64,000 bases of DNA, from NCBI RefSeq assembly GCF_022829685.1, contig NZ_JAKSYE010000125.1, positions 248,001-312,000 of the forward strand, written 5' to 3'. A program made the translations under genes and the position numbers. This stretch comes from Methylobacterium sp. E-045 (GTDB lineage: Bacteria > Pseudomonadota > Alphaproteobacteria > Rhizobiales > Beijerinckiaceae). Below the pieces are notes generated by a model. The model saw only the letters and a program-made list of their open reading frames with translations. It searched no databases and had not been told where the DNA came from. Positions 1 to 9,120 of this stretch are shown piece by piece. Positions within the stretch are counted from its first letter, which is position 1. Each line of letters starts with the position of its first letter.

Positions 1-281
1 TAGCCGAGGGTGATCGCGGCGAGGAACAGGCCGGCGAGCGCGCTTCCCACGCCGCGCGCTCCCTCGCGCCAGACCCGGACGAAGGCGAAGACGGCAAAGG
101 CGATGGCGACGACCGCCAGGGCGAGGCCGGACGCCAGCGTCACCAGGGCGGGGCCCTCCTCCGCCCTCGGATCGCGCACCAGAACGAGGGCGAACAGGGT
201 GACGAGGACCGACAGGATCGCGGTCCCGCGCGAGAGCGGACCGGCGCGGGTGATGGGCTCCTCGATAAGCGAACGACGCAT
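1..281 (-). CDS. Membrane protein N-terminus, partial (possibly DUF1499 family)
   Basis: The minus strand reads open from an ATG at 281 to the window edge, giving about 93 residues beginning MRRSLIEEP. Two hydrophobic segments are visible, near residues 20-37 and 47-70, with a third starting near residue 83. The arrangement (short EEP-type head, several transmembrane helices) resembles alphaproteobacterial DUF1499 proteins, whose conserved domain would lie outside the window, so the family call is a guess. The gene is divergent from the MarR regulator at 439, and the 157 bp between them would hold both promoters. The protein is cut by the window boundary. Confidence 0.55.
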   Translation of the reverse strand, partial: MRRSLIEEPITRAGPLSRGTAILSVLVTLFALVLVRDPRAEEGPALVTLASGLALAVVAIAFAVFAFVRVWREGARGVGSALAGLFLAAITLG

Positions 282-438
282 GATACGGGTGAAATCGCTG
301 TCCGGGAGATCGCCGCGCCATCGGGAGGTCGTGCCCGCGCGCCTGAGCCCAAAGCTTTACCGGGCCTCGCATTCCGACGCCACCCGCGAGTTTTGCCGCA
401 CTTTCGATGCCGCCCGCTTCTGCTATAGCGGCAGACAC

Positions 439-918
439 ATGAGCCTCACCACAGCGCCCCGCCCCGCCGTGCCCGACGGAGCATCGGACGACCCGCTGAG
501 GGTCTGGTTCCGCTTCATCCGCCTCAACCGGAGGGTGACCGCCGCGATGACGGCCGAGCTGCGAGGCCTCGGGTTGTCCATCCCGCAATTCGACGTGCTC
601 TCGACGCTTACCGAACGCGAGGGGCTGACGCAGCAGGACCTCGCCGCGCGCCTCTACGTCACCAAGGGCAATGTCTCGGGATTGATCGACCGGCTCGTCC
701 AGGCCGGTTTCGTCGAGCGCCATGCCATCCCCGGCGACCGGCGCTCCCACGCCCTCCGCCTCACTCCGGCCGGGACCGAGATCGCGGCGCGTGGCATCGC
801 CGCGCAGAAGGCGTATGTGGCGCGCACCCTCGGGACCCTGCCGGCGCACGACATCGCGGCCTTCGAGCATCTCGTTCTGAAGTGGCGCGACGTGGCCCGC
901 GCCGATTCGGAGACCTGA
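439..918 (+). CDS. MarR-family transcriptional regulator
   Basis: A 159-residue winged helix-turn-helix repressor-type protein. Residues about 45-110 contain the MarR core: QQDLAARLYVTKGNVSGLIDRL (recognition helix region), then the wing with the characteristic GDRRSHALRLTPAG. MarR proteins bind DNA as dimers and usually respond to small phenolic or oxidant ligands; no ligand can be inferred here. The open frame extends further upstream, but the ATG at 439 starts directly before the conserved fold and gives the normal family length. Its target is probably itself or the divergent membrane protein gene at 281 (inference from gene order). Confidence 0.85.
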   Translation: MSLTTAPRPAVPDGASDDPLRVWFRFIRLNRRVTAAMTAELRGLGLSIPQFDVLSTLTEREGLTQQDLAARLYVTKGNVSGLIDRLVQAGFVERHAIPGDRRSHALRLTPAGTEIAARGIAAQKAYVARTLGTLPAHDIAAFEHLVLKWRDVARADSET

Positions 919-1001
919 AGCCGGACGACGATGCGGACACCCCTTCGCCGTCTCCCCGCGCCGCGGCGGACGTCCGCAGCACGGGCCAGATCCCCGCGCG
1001 G

Positions 1002-2510
1002 TCAGAGCGACTGACGGATAACCGGTCGGCCCTCGGCCTCGACCAGCGGGTCGATCTGGCGGGCCGCCCGCAGGCCCGCCTCGATCGCGCCCTCGACCCA
1101 ACCGGTCTTCAGGCTGGTGAAGTCGCCGGCGAAATGGATGCGGTCCTCGGGCATGGTCCATTCCCGAATCATCCAGCCGCCGCCCAGCGGAGGCGAGCCG
1201 AACGAGCCCTTGATCCAGGGCTGCTCGGTCCAGGCGAAATCCTTCACCGTGATCACCTCGTCGAACAGGTCGGGCATGTCGGCCCGGAACTGATCGACGG
1301 TCACCTGGGCGCGCGTCTCACGGGGGCGGGCCAGGATCGCCTCCGCATTCGCGCCGTTGAGGTAGAAGAAGACGTTGCCATGCGACCCGGTCTCGTTGCC
1401 GGTGATGTCGATGACCCGCTCCCAGGGCCGGTCGCCGCCGGCCATGGGCCAGCCGTGGACGTTCTTGGACAGCCAGGAGGGCGTCCTGGTCTGGACGATG
1501 ACCTTCACGGTCTTGTCCCATTCCATTTCGGCGAACATGCGCCGCTTGCCCTCCGACCAGCCGGGTTTCACGTCGATCCCGCCGAGGACGCTGAAGGGGA
1601 TCGTGGACACGATGGCGTCGCCGGAGAAGGCGCGGCCGTCCCGGGTGCCGACGCGGACGCCGCCGTCGGTCTGCTCGATGCTGACCACCTCGGCCTTGAG
1701 GACGATGTTGGCCGGGCCGATCGCCCCGGCGAGGGCCATGGGCAGGCGGTTGTTGCCACCTTCGATGCGGAACACGTTCTGGTCGCCGAAATGATAGGCG
1801 AGGTCGGGAATGGCACCCAGGGCCTGCGAGCGGCTGGTGAAGGTGCCGCCATGGGCGTCGAGGAGCTGGCAGAAGGCCTCCGATGCGCCGACGCCCTTCA
1901 CGAGGTCGCCCACCGTCACGTTGTCGTAGCGGGCGAGCGAATCCGGGTCGGGCCAGCGGGAATCGAGCACCGAATCGGTGTCGAGCCCGGCCCGGTAGAG
2001 ATAGCGGTTGAGGCTCGTCGCGACGCTGACGTTGCGCTCCTCCCGCGAGACGGGCCAGGGCCAGTTCGCGAGGTCGGCCCCCGTCCCGGTCCGTCCGCCG
2101 ACCATGTAGCGCGGAAGACCGTCGTTGAGGCTGAGGAGCGGCAGGTTGAAGCGCCGGACATAGCTCAGCACATAGGGCATGTTCGACCGGAAATGGCCGC
2201 CGCCGGCCTCCGTGAACTGTCCGTTCTTCAGCGGAAGCGAGTAGAGGCGACCGCCGATACGGTCCTGGTACTCGATCACCGTGACGCGGTGGCCACGCCG
2301 TAGGAGTGCCAGCGCCGCCGTCAGGCCCGACATGCCCGCGCCGAGGACGAGCACATGCTTTGGTGCCTTCCCCGTCTGCGCGAGGGCGGGCGAGGCGATG
2401 AAGGGCAGCGCCGCCGTGAAGGCCGTGCCGGCGACGCCCCTGAGAATGTCGCGCTTCGTCGGAGACGCGGGGCTGCCGCCCTCGAAGCCGGTGCGGTCGT
2501 CACGGAACAT
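1002..2510 (-). CDS. Flavin-containing amine oxidase (NAD(P)-binding Rossmann/FAO family)
   Basis: A 502-residue FAD-dependent amine oxidoreductase. After an N-terminal export-like stretch (KR at 19-20 followed by a hydrophobic segment ending ALAQ near residue 45, a possible Tat signal of the KR type), the dinucleotide-binding motif GAGMSG sits at residues 57-62 and the C-terminal FAD motif HFAGDFTSLKTGWVEGAIEAG near the end. This is the monoamine oxidase/polyamine oxidase fold; the substrate is unknown. The start at 2510 was chosen because it places the signal sequence at the N-terminus; the upstream in-frame extension is arginine/proline-rich and looks non-coding. It stands alone; the next gene (2721-3455) is on the same strand but 210 bp away. 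Confidence 0.8.
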   Translation of the reverse strand: MFRDDRTGFEGGSPASPTKRDILRGVAGTAFTAALPFIASPALAQTGKAPKHVLVLGAGMSGLTAALALLRRGHRVTVIEYQDRIGGRLYSLPLKNGQFTEAGGGHFRSNMPYVLSYVRRFNLPLLSLNDGLPRYMVGGRTGTGADLANWPWPVSREERNVSVATSLNRYLYRAGLDTDSVLDSRWPDPDSLARYDNVTVGDLVKGVGASEAFCQLLDAHGGTFTSRSQALGAIPDLAYHFGDQNVFRIEGGNNRLPMALAGAIGPANIVLKAEVVSIEQTDGGVRVGTRDGRAFSGDAIVSTIPFSVLGGIDVKPGWSEGKRRMFAEMEWDKTVKVIVQTRTPSWLSKNVHGWPMAGGDRPWERVIDITGNETGSHGNVFFYLNGANAEAILARPRETRAQVTVDQFRADMPDLFDEVITVKDFAWTEQPWIKGSFGSPPLGGGWMIREWTMPEDRIHFAGDFTSLKTGWVEGAIEAGLRAARQIDPLVEAEGRPVIRQSL

Positions 2511-2720
2511 CGTCGGATACTCACCGGAAAAGCAGGGAGGCTGGCGCACCGGCGAGGCCTCCGTGGTGCGCCATCCCCTCATCGTCGAAGCGCCATCGCG
2601 CGGCCTCACGGGATGGCGCGTAGCGCATCCAAGGGCCTCTCGATGGCGGTCGGAAATGTGGTCGCGTACCGGTAAAAATTCCCCTTCCATCCGCTCCGGG
2701 ACGGCCACCGATGGCGCCTG

Positions 2721-3455
2721 CTAATCGGCGATCCGGTCGAGCAGAGCGGCAAGATCCTTGATCGAGCCGATCACGTGGTCGGCGAGCGGCGCCATGACCT
2801 CGCGGGCGGCCTCCCCCAGGGGACCGCTCAAGACCGCGATGGTGACGGCCCCGGCGGAGCGGCCGGCAACGAGGTCGTAGGGCGAATCGCCGACCATGGC
2901 GATCCGCCCCGGCGCGACGCCGAGATGCGCGGCGAAGGCGCCGACCATGCCCGGCTCCGGCTTCGCCCCATGCCCGGAATCGTAGCCCGCGACGTAAGTC
3001 AGATGCGGTGTCAGGCCCAGGGCATCGGCCTGCGCCCGCGCCGAGGCCTCGGCGTCGTTGGTGGCGATGCCGAGGGCGTATCCCGCTTCGACGAGGTCGC
3101 GTGCCATTCCGGCCGGGTCGCCGATCGGGCACAGATGCGCCAGCCCCTCGCGTCGGAACAGCCGGTCCATCTCCCCGTAGAGATCCGGCCCCGCCGGCCG
3201 GCCGAGGACCGCCGCCCAGAGCGGGCCGTACGCGGCCGAGGAACCGGCGATGAGAGGCGAGGTCGGCAGGAAGCGGCGCTCCTCCTCGACGTAGTGACTC
3301 ACCTGCATCAGCGATTTCAGCTGCGCGCGATCGCCCCCGGCCAGATCATCCATGACCGCATGTGCCGCCGGCCCCCAGGTCCGGTCGAAATCGATGAGGG
3401 TGCCATCCTTGTCGAACAGGATGCCGGCGAGACGTCGTGGCCTCAGCCCGGTCAA
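2721..3455 (-). CDS. HAD-family hydrolase, phosphoglycolate phosphatase-like
   Basis: A 244-residue HAD superfamily phosphatase. Motif I is FDKDGTLIDFD (residues 14-24, nucleophile Asp), motif II TND near residue 132, motif III Lys in GAKPEP, and motif IV GDSPYDLVAG. Length and cap arrangement match Gph-type phosphoglycolate phosphatases, but many HAD proteins look alike and the substrate is not assured. The start codon is TTG and overlaps the stop of the upstream gene (TTGA at 3452-3455), so the two genes are probably translationally coupled. Confidence 0.8.
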   Translation of the reverse strand: MTGLRPRRLAGILFDKDGTLIDFDRTWGPAAHAVMDDLAGGDRAQLKSLMQVSHYVEEERRFLPTSPLIAGSSAAYGPLWAAVLGRPAGPDLYGEMDRLFRREGLAHLCPIGDPAGMARDLVEAGYALGIATNDAEASARAQADALGLTPHLTYVAGYDSGHGAKPEPGMVGAFAAHLGVAPGRIAMVGDSPYDLVAGRSAGAVTIAVLSGPLGEAAREVMAPLADHVIGSIKDLAALLDRIAD

Positions 3456-3979
3456 GCGCCGGCCCTCACCTTCTCGACGTCGAAGGCGCCGGCGCGATCT
3501 CGCCGCACGATCCTGTCGCCGGGTTCGAAGACACCCAAGGCCACGTCACGGTCGGGCAGGATCACGGTGGTGGATGTGTTGAGATGGACGAGGACGAGGC
3601 GGTCCTGAGCCAGGGAGGCGGCGGCCCAGCGCCGCAGCTGGGCGTAATACGGCTCGCGCCGCCATGCATTCGGTTGGCCGGGATCGACCTGGACATTCAT
3701 GTTCTTCGTCACCGGATCGAGGGCGAGCACCATCTTGGCCCGCTCCGGCTTCCACTCGGCGCCGAGCCAGGCTTCCGTCATCCAGAGACAGTGGAAGGCG
3801 CGGCAATGGTCCGGCCGAGTCGGATGGATGGCGCAGCCCCGGCCCTGCTTGGTGTGCCGGCACCACTGGCCGGCGACGCTCTCCACCGCGGGCACGTCAT
3901 AGACCTTGCAGCACAGGGTGCAGGTTCCGCAGGAGCGGCCGGGCGCTGGATGGGCCACGAAGGTTGCGGGGTCGAGCAT
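3452..3979 (-). CDS. YkgJ-type cysteine-cluster (CxxCxxCC) protein
   Basis: A 175-residue cytoplasmic protein with the CGTCTLCC cluster near residues 17-24 followed by further Cys/His (WCRHTKQGRGCAIH, DHCRAFHC), the signature of the zinc/iron-chelating YkgJ (UPF0153) family, of unknown function. The ATG at 3979 is preferred to an earlier in-frame ATG at 4108 because it places the cysteine cluster at the usual distance from the N-terminus and avoids overlap with the divergent aminotransferase. Four-base overlap with the HAD gene downstream suggests one operon. Confidence 0.75.
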   Translation of the reverse strand: MLDPATFVAHPAPGRSCGTCTLCCKVYDVPAVESVAGQWCRHTKQGRGCAIHPTRPDHCRAFHCLWMTEAWLGAEWKPERAKMVLALDPVTKNMNVQVDPGQPNAWRREPYYAQLRRWAAASLAQDRLVLVHLNTSTTVILPDRDVALGVFEPGDRIVRRDRAGAFDVEKVRAGA

Positions 3980-4106
3980 GGTCCTGACGTTCCGTGCGGG
4001 GCGCTGCGGTGACGGGATGGGTTTGTGAAGGCGCGCCGGGTCGCTAGTATGGCATTGCATGAACACGGGGCCGAACCGGCCCGCTTCCACAGGTAACGGC
4101 AGGCCC

Positions 4107-5492
4107 ATGCTCTCGAACCTCGCGACCCGCGACGTCGAAACGCTGATCCATCCCTACACCAACCTCTCCACCTTCCGCGAGACCGGCCCCCTGGTACTGG
4201 AGCGCGGCCATGGGGTCTGGGTCTATGACAGCGACGGACGGCCCTATCTCGAAGGCATGGCCGGCCTGTGGTGCACGGCGCTCGGCTACTCGAACGAGGA
4301 ACTGGTGGAGGCGGCGAGCGAGCAGATGTCGCGCCTGCCCTTCACCCACCTGTTCTCCGGCCGCAGCCACGATCCGGCCATCGAGCTCGCCGAGACCCTG
4401 AAGGAGCTGATGCCGATCCCGACTTCGAAGATCTTCTTCACGTCGTCCGGGTCCGAGGCCAACGACACCCAGGTGAAGCTGACCTGGTATCTCAACAACG
4501 CGCTCGGCCGGCCCGCCAAGAAGAAGATCATCTCGCGGATCAAGGGCTATCACGGCGTCACCGTCGCCACGGCCTCGATGACCGGCCTCACCGCCAACCA
4601 TGCCGATTGGGATCTGCCGCTGCCCGGCTTCCTGCATGTGGGCTGCCCGCATCATTACCGCTTCGCCGAGGCCGGCGAGACCGAGGAGGCGTTCTCGCAG
4701 CGCCTCGCCGATGAACTCGAAGCGCTGATCCTCCGCGAGGGGCCGGAGACCGTCGCCGCCTTCGTGGCGGAGCCGGTGATGGGAGCGGGCGGCGCCATCG
4801 CCCCGCCCGCCGGCTATTTCGCCAGGATCCAGGCCGTGCTCGACCGCTACGACGTGCGCTTCATCGCCGACGAGGTGATCTGCGGCTTCGGCCGCCTCGG
4901 CACCTGGTTCGGCTCCGAAGCCCTGGGAATGCGGCCCGACAGCCTGTCCTTCGCCAAGGCGGTGACCTCGGGCTACATGCCGCTGGGCGGCATCAGCATC
5001 GATGAGCCGCTGTACAAGGCGCTGGTGACGCAGAGCGCCAAGCTCGGCACGTTCGGCCACGGCACCACCTATTCCGGTCACCCCGTCGCCTGTGCCGTGG
5101 CGCTGAAGACCATCGAGATCTACAAGCGCGACCGCATCATTGAAGGCGTCGCCGAGAAGGCGCCCCATTTCCAGGCCCGGCTCTCGGCTCTCGCCGACCA
5201 TCCCATCGTCGGCGAGGCGCGCGGCATCGGTCTCATCGGTGGCCTGGAGATCGTCGCCGACAAGCGATCCAAGCGCCAGTACGAGCCGAAGGCCGGCGTG
5301 TCGGCCCGCTGCGTCGCCTTCGCGCAGGCCGAGGGCCTGATCGTCCGATTCCTCGCCGGCGACCGGGTTGCGGTGTGCCCTCCTCTGGTCATCTCGCACG
5401 AGGAGATCGACACGCTGTTCGACCGCCTCACCCGTGCCCTCGACCGGACCGAGGCATGGATCGCGTCCGAAGGTCTGGAGGCAGCGCTTTAG
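4107..5492 (+). CDS. Class III PLP-dependent aminotransferase (omega-amino acid transaminase type)
   Basis: A 461-residue fold-type I aminotransferase of subgroup III. Visible landmarks: SSGSEAND (PLP phosphate pocket, near residue 115), GYHG, DEVICGFGR (Asp that contacts the PLP ring nitrogen), and SFAKAVTSGYMPLGG containing the Schiff-base lysine. The family moves amino groups from omega-amino acids, beta-alanine, polyamines or amines to pyruvate or oxoglutarate; which one applies cannot be read from sequence. An in-frame ATG at 4059 would add 16 residues; the ATG at 4107 fits family length better. Transcribed divergently from the YkgJ/HAD pair, and followed by a clear intrinsic terminator. 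Confidence 0.85.
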   Translation: MLSNLATRDVETLIHPYTNLSTFRETGPLVLERGHGVWVYDSDGRPYLEGMAGLWCTALGYSNEELVEAASEQMSRLPFTHLFSGRSHDPAIELAETLKELMPIPTSKIFFTSSGSEANDTQVKLTWYLNNALGRPAKKKIISRIKGYHGVTVATASMTGLTANHADWDLPLPGFLHVGCPHHYRFAEAGETEEAFSQRLADELEALILREGPETVAAFVAEPVMGAGGAIAPPAGYFARIQAVLDRYDVRFIADEVICGFGRLGTWFGSEALGMRPDSLSFAKAVTSGYMPLGGISIDEPLYKALVTQSAKLGTFGHGTTYSGHPVACAVALKTIEIYKRDRIIEGVAEKAPHFQARLSALADHPIVGEARGIGLIGGLEIVADKRSKRQYEPKAGVSARCVAFAQAEGLIVRFLAGDRVAVCPPLVISHEEIDTLFDRLTRALDRTEAWIASEGLEAAL

Positions 5493-5521
5493 GGCGGCGT
5501 TGCCTCAGAAAAGTCCAGATC

Positions 5522-5570
5522 TTCCGCGTCGCAATGAAGATCAGATTGCGCTGCGGAATTGTATTTTTTA
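5522..5570 (+). terminator. Rho-independent terminator after the aminotransferase
   Basis: Thirty bases after the aminotransferase stop there is a long inverted repeat: TTCCGC (5522-5527) pairs with GCGGAA (5553-5558), and inside it GCAAT (5531-5535) pairs with ATTGC (5545-5549). It is followed by a T-rich run at 5562-5569. The rest of the gap up to 5813 is unusually AT-rich for this window, with no further gene. Confidence 0.8.
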
Positions 5571-5813
5571 TTCTTCCAATATTGCTTGCGTGTGTCGCAA
5601 GACACGCAGTGCGGCGAGCTGGAACTCTACCCTGCTCAACTCTCGCCTATCCTTAAGCTCCCGTTCATGATCCTTCGCCGCATATGGATCTTGCGCCGCA
5701 CAGCGTCGGTCCGGGTCGAACCTCTGAAGGGTGCCCGAGAGACCGGCGTGATCGCCTATCAGACAAACGAGGATCTGGTGGCGTTCCGACACCGTGAAAC
5801 AGGACCCGTTCCC

Positions 5814-6029
5814 ATGTCCCGCCCCGAACTGAACCAGCGCGCAGCCATTTCGTCGACGCCTCGTGCGTCCGGACTGGTAACCGATCGCGAAGGTTTCCGC
5901 CCCGTGGCACTGCCCGCCCTCGCCGCAGCGGTTCACGTCTCGGTCTCCGCCGCCAAGGAAGCGGCCCGGAAGATCGCCGCCCGCCGGCAGGCCACCCACT
6001 TCCAGCATGAGGACGCGCCCCTCGTCTGA
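5814..6029 (+). CDS. Small hypothetical protein
   Basis: A 71-residue protein starting MSRPELNQ. It is alanine- and arginine-rich, with a predicted helical middle (LAAAVHVSVSAAKEAARKIAARR). An AGGA element about 9 bases before the ATG at 5814 supports this start; the longer upstream reading frame crosses the AT-rich terminator region and is unlikely to be translated. No recognised domain. It lies between the terminator at 5570 and the phosphoesterase at 6190. Confidence 0.45.
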   Translation: MSRPELNQRAAISSTPRASGLVTDREGFRPVALPALAAAVHVSVSAAKEAARKIAARRQATHFQHEDAPLV

Positions 6030-6189
6030 GGTCGTTCCGCCCCCGAACGAACGCGTTTTGGCCAAACATTGCGACCAAGCCTCCACGGGCTTGGTCACCG
6101 ACGCTCAGCCCTCCGAAGTGGGCTGCGCCGTGTTTGGAACCGCCGCAAGGCGATGACTCCGTATCGACCCTGCGGTCGAGGACGCTGAT

Positions 6190-7128
6190 ATGTTGATTCT
6201 GCCGACGAGACGGCAGTTCCTCACCGGACTCGGGGCGAGTTCCGCCTTCGTGACCGCCACCGGCGCTTATGGCTTCGTGATCGAGCCACGCCATCGGCTG
6301 GTGGTGACGCGCTACGCCCCCTCCCTCCCCGGCTGGACCGAGGGGCTGACGCTGCGGGTCGCGGTCCTCGCCGATTTCCACGTGGGCGAGCCGACCATGC
6401 CGCTGGACCGGATCGCCGAGATCGTCGATGCGACGAACCGGCTCGGTCCGGACCTCATCCTGCTTCTCGGCGACTATCCGTCCGGCCCCAGCGTCACCAC
6501 GCGCAAGGTGCCCCTCGTCGATTTCGCCCGGGTGATCGAGGGACTGCGAGCGCCGCTCGGTGTCCATGCCGTCCTGGGCAATCACGATTGGTGGGACGAC
6601 AAGGTCGCGCAGGCGTCGCGGCGCGGGCCGGTCGAATCGCAGCGTGTGCTGGAGGCGCGCGGCATTCCGGTGATGGAGAACACGGTTCTCCGGCTGGTGA
6701 AGGACGGTCGCCCGTTCTGGATCGCCGGGCTCGGAGATCAGGAACCGTTCCTGCCGCGGGGCGATCGGCGGGGCCGCGATGACCTGTCCGGCACCCTGGC
6801 GCAGGTGAACGACGGGGCTCCGATCCTCCTCATGGCGCACGAGCCCTACATTTTTCCCGCCGTGCCGAAGCGCGTCGCCCTGACCCTGTCCGGGCATACG
6901 CATGGCGGCCAGGTCCGGCTCTTCGGCATGTCGCCGCTGAGCCCGTTCGCGCGCGGCAAGGATCTAACCTATGGGCATGTGGTCCTCGGCGGACGGCACA
7001 TGATCGTCTCCGGCGGCTTCGGCGTCAGCCGTATCCCGATCCGTATCGGGGTGCCGCCGGAGATCGTCCTTCTCGAACTCGGGGGCGTGGCGCCGCCGGC
7101 ATCGGTCGGGGCAGCGCCGCCCGCCTGA
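6190..7128 (+). CDS. Tat-exported metallophosphoesterase (calcineurin-like)
   Basis: A 312-residue binuclear metallophosphoesterase. The N-terminus has a twin-arginine motif (TRRQFLTGLG, residues 6-15) and hydrophobic stretch, so it is probably folded in the cytoplasm and exported. Metal ligands are visible in order: ADFHVGE, LLGDYPSG (GD), LGNHDWW, AHEP, SGHTHGGQ. This arrangement is the YkuE/YaeI type of periplasmic phosphodiesterase. The physiological substrate is unknown. Confidence 0.85.
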   Translation: MLILPTRRQFLTGLGASSAFVTATGAYGFVIEPRHRLVVTRYAPSLPGWTEGLTLRVAVLADFHVGEPTMPLDRIAEIVDATNRLGPDLILLLGDYPSGPSVTTRKVPLVDFARVIEGLRAPLGVHAVLGNHDWWDDKVAQASRRGPVESQRVLEARGIPVMENTVLRLVKDGRPFWIAGLGDQEPFLPRGDRRGRDDLSGTLAQVNDGAPILLMAHEPYIFPAVPKRVALTLSGHTHGGQVRLFGMSPLSPFARGKDLTYGHVVLGGRHMIVSGGFGVSRIPIRIGVPPEIVLLELGGVAPPASVGAAPPA

Positions 7129-7135
7129 CGTGGCG

Positions 7136-7255
7136 CTACTTCTTGGCGCCGATGCTCACGGTGCCCTTGGTCGAGGGGGCTGCGGCGATCGTCTTGACGA
7201 CCGGCTTCTTCGGCTTCTTCGCTTCGCGGCCACCGCGTGGTTTCTCAGTCGCCAT
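7136..7255 (-). CDS. 39-residue basic conserved-looking small protein
   Basis: A very short gene that reads MATEKPRGGREAKKPKK at its start and ends in SIGAKK. It is rich in lysine, arginine and proline, probably unstructured, with no domain. Support for it being real: a near-perfect Shine-Dalgarno AAGGAGA sits 6-7 bases before the ATG, and the frame ends cleanly 7 bp after the convergent phosphoesterase stop. Similar tiny Lys/Pro-rich proteins are familiar in Rhizobiales annotations, without known function (from memory, not searched). Confidence 0.8.
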   Translation of the reverse strand: MATEKPRGGREAKKPKKPVVKTIAAAPSTKGTVSIGAKK

Positions 7256-7342
7256 GATCGTCTCCTTGGATCGTCGGGACACGAGCATGCCACGGATTCG
7301 GCCGCAGGCGCCATGAAATCGCGCGTCGGCGTCGATGGCGGT

Positions 7343-8071
7343 TCACGGACCCGTGCGACTGGGTGGCACGACCGGGATCGCGTCGGCGATGGTGATCCCG
7401 GTCGGATCGATGCGGCAGCGATGGGCATGGATCTCGACCCCGCCCGCCGCCGCCCTGGCGAAGGCCCGGTCGAAGGCCGGGTCGAGGTCCCGCGCCACGT
7501 CGAACCGCTCCGCCTGCATCTGCACCACGATGATCAGCATCGCCCGGCCGCCCTGGGCGACGACCTCCGTCAGGTCGTCCATGTGCCGCGCGCTGCGGGC
7601 GGCGACACAATCGGGAAACTCGGCGAGGCCCGGCTGGCGCAGGAGGTGGCAGTTCTTCACCTCCACGTGGCAGGGCGGGATGCCGTCGCCCGTGGCCAGG
7701 AAGTCGACACGGCTGGCTCGGCCGTAGCGGACCTCGGGCCGCAGCGAAGCGTATCCTGCCAGCGGCGCGAGACGCCCGTCGGCGAAGGCCTCGGCAACGA
7801 GGGCGTTGGGCCGCATGGTGTTGATGCCGACCCATTGCAGACCGCCGGGAAGGTCCGCCTCAACCAGTTCCCACGAGAAGCCGAGCTTGCGCGCGGGGTT
7901 GGTGGAGACCGACAGCAGGACGCGCGATCCGGGCACGACAAGGCCGAGCATCGCGCCCGGATTGGCGCAATGCGCGGTGACGAGACCGCCATCCGCCAAC
8001 TCGATATCGGCGAGGAACCGCTTGTAACGCCGGACGAGCCGGCCCTCGATCAGCGGCGCCGCGAACTTCAT
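7343..8071 (-). CDS. sfsA: SfsA family protein (sugar fermentation stimulation homologue)
   Basis: A 242-residue SfsA homologue. Recognised by AHCANPGAMLGL, the RYGRASRVDF block and HVEVKNCHLL, which carries the PD-(D/E)XK-like nuclease-fold residues. SfsA binds DNA in E. coli and is linked to sugar metabolism; its real biochemical role is not settled. The ATG at 8071 starts at the conserved MKFAAPLIEGRL segment; twelve extra residues from 8107 are possible but unlikely. It is divergent from the molybdopterin-binding-domain gene at 8208. Confidence 0.9.
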   Translation of the reverse strand: MKFAAPLIEGRLVRRYKRFLADIELADGGLVTAHCANPGAMLGLVVPGSRVLLSVSTNPARKLGFSWELVEADLPGGLQWVGINTMRPNALVAEAFADGRLAPLAGYASLRPEVRYGRASRVDFLATGDGIPPCHVEVKNCHLLRQPGLAEFPDCVAARSARHMDDLTEVVAQGGRAMLIIVVQMQAERFDVARDLDPAFDRAFARAAAGGVEIHAHRCRIDPTGITIADAIPVVPPSRTGP

Positions 8072-8207
8072 TTGGTGCAACTCCACATCCGAGGGGGTGC
8101 GCCGCACCTATCAGCAGCCCGCAGAGCGGACCAGCGAGCCGCCATGGTCAGGTGGGCATCGTCGCGCTACGTCGTCGTCGAACACCTCGCGACCGCCACG
8201 GATTCCG

Positions 8208-8966
8208 ATGACCGACCCCGCTCCCTCCCCCATCACCGCCGCGATCCTCGTCATCGGCGACGAGATCCTGTCCGGACGAACCAAGGACAAGAATATCGGC
8301 ACCATCGCCGATTACTGCACGGCCGTCGGCATCGACCTGCGGCAGGTCCGCATCGTCCCCGACGAGGCCTCGGAAATCGTCGAGGCGGTGAACGCATTGC
8401 GGAGCCGCTACACCTACCTCTTCACCACCGGGGGGATCGGGCCGACGCACGACGACATCACCGCCGATTGCGTGGCGGCCGCCTTCGGCGTGACCATCGA
8501 CGTCGATCCGCGAGCCCGGGCCATGCTGCTCGAGCGGCACAAGCCCGAAGACCTCAACGAGGCGCGGCTGCGCATGGCGCGTATTCCGGAGGGGGCCGAC
8601 CTCATCGCCAACCCGATTTCCAAGGCCCCCGGTTTTCACATCGGCAACGTCTTCGTCATGGCCGGGGTGCCGGCGATCATGCAGGCCATGCTCGATGAGA
8701 TCGGCCCGACTCTCGCGACGGGCGCGCGCGTCCTGTCGGAGACGATCGAGGCCGGCAACCTGCCCGAAGGCAACTACGCCTCGGGCCTGGGCGAAATCGC
8801 GAAGGCTCACCCGGGCGTCTCCATCGGCTCCTATCCGTCGATGACGCAGCAGGGGTTCGCCAACCGGATCGTTGTGCGTGGCAAGGAGGTCGATGCGGTG
8901 GCGAGGGCCCGGGCCGAGATCGCCGACCTCGTGGCGCGACTGAAGGCCGCCGGCAGCAGGGCATGA
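8208..8966 (+). CDS. Competence/damage-inducible protein A (MoaB/Mog-CinA domain)
   Basis: A 252-residue protein made of a single molybdopterin-binding (MoCF) domain as in the N-terminal half of CinA: GDEILSGRTKDKN near the start and TTGGIGPTHDDIT near residue 75. Unlike full CinA it lacks the C-terminal NMN deamidase domain, as is usual for this shorter alphaproteobacterial form. CinA N-terminal domains have ADP-ribose pyrophosphatase-type activity in some species; function here is not established. Start at 8208 gives the usual N-terminus just before the domain. Confidence 0.85.
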   Translation: MTDPAPSPITAAILVIGDEILSGRTKDKNIGTIADYCTAVGIDLRQVRIVPDEASEIVEAVNALRSRYTYLFTTGGIGPTHDDITADCVAAAFGVTIDVDPRARAMLLERHKPEDLNEARLRMARIPEGADLIANPISKAPGFHIGNVFVMAGVPAIMQAMLDEIGPTLATGARVLSETIEAGNLPEGNYASGLGEIAKAHPGVSIGSYPSMTQQGFANRIVVRGKEVDAVARARAEIADLVARLKAAGSRA

Positions 8967-9120
8967 CGGTATCGAGTTGGGGATCACCGGCAGCGGGGTT
9001 GCTCGCCCCGAGATGAACACCGCCCGAGCGCTCGCGTGCGCTCCGGTTCAGCGGCTCGATGGCAGGTTGGCATCGTGCCGCAACCCCATGGCGGGGGCGG
9101 TCCACTCTCCGGAGCGTTCC

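Noticed and set aside
882..2303. A 473-codon frame opposite the amine oxidase
   Set aside because: The minus-strand product has clear FAD motifs; the plus frame has none.
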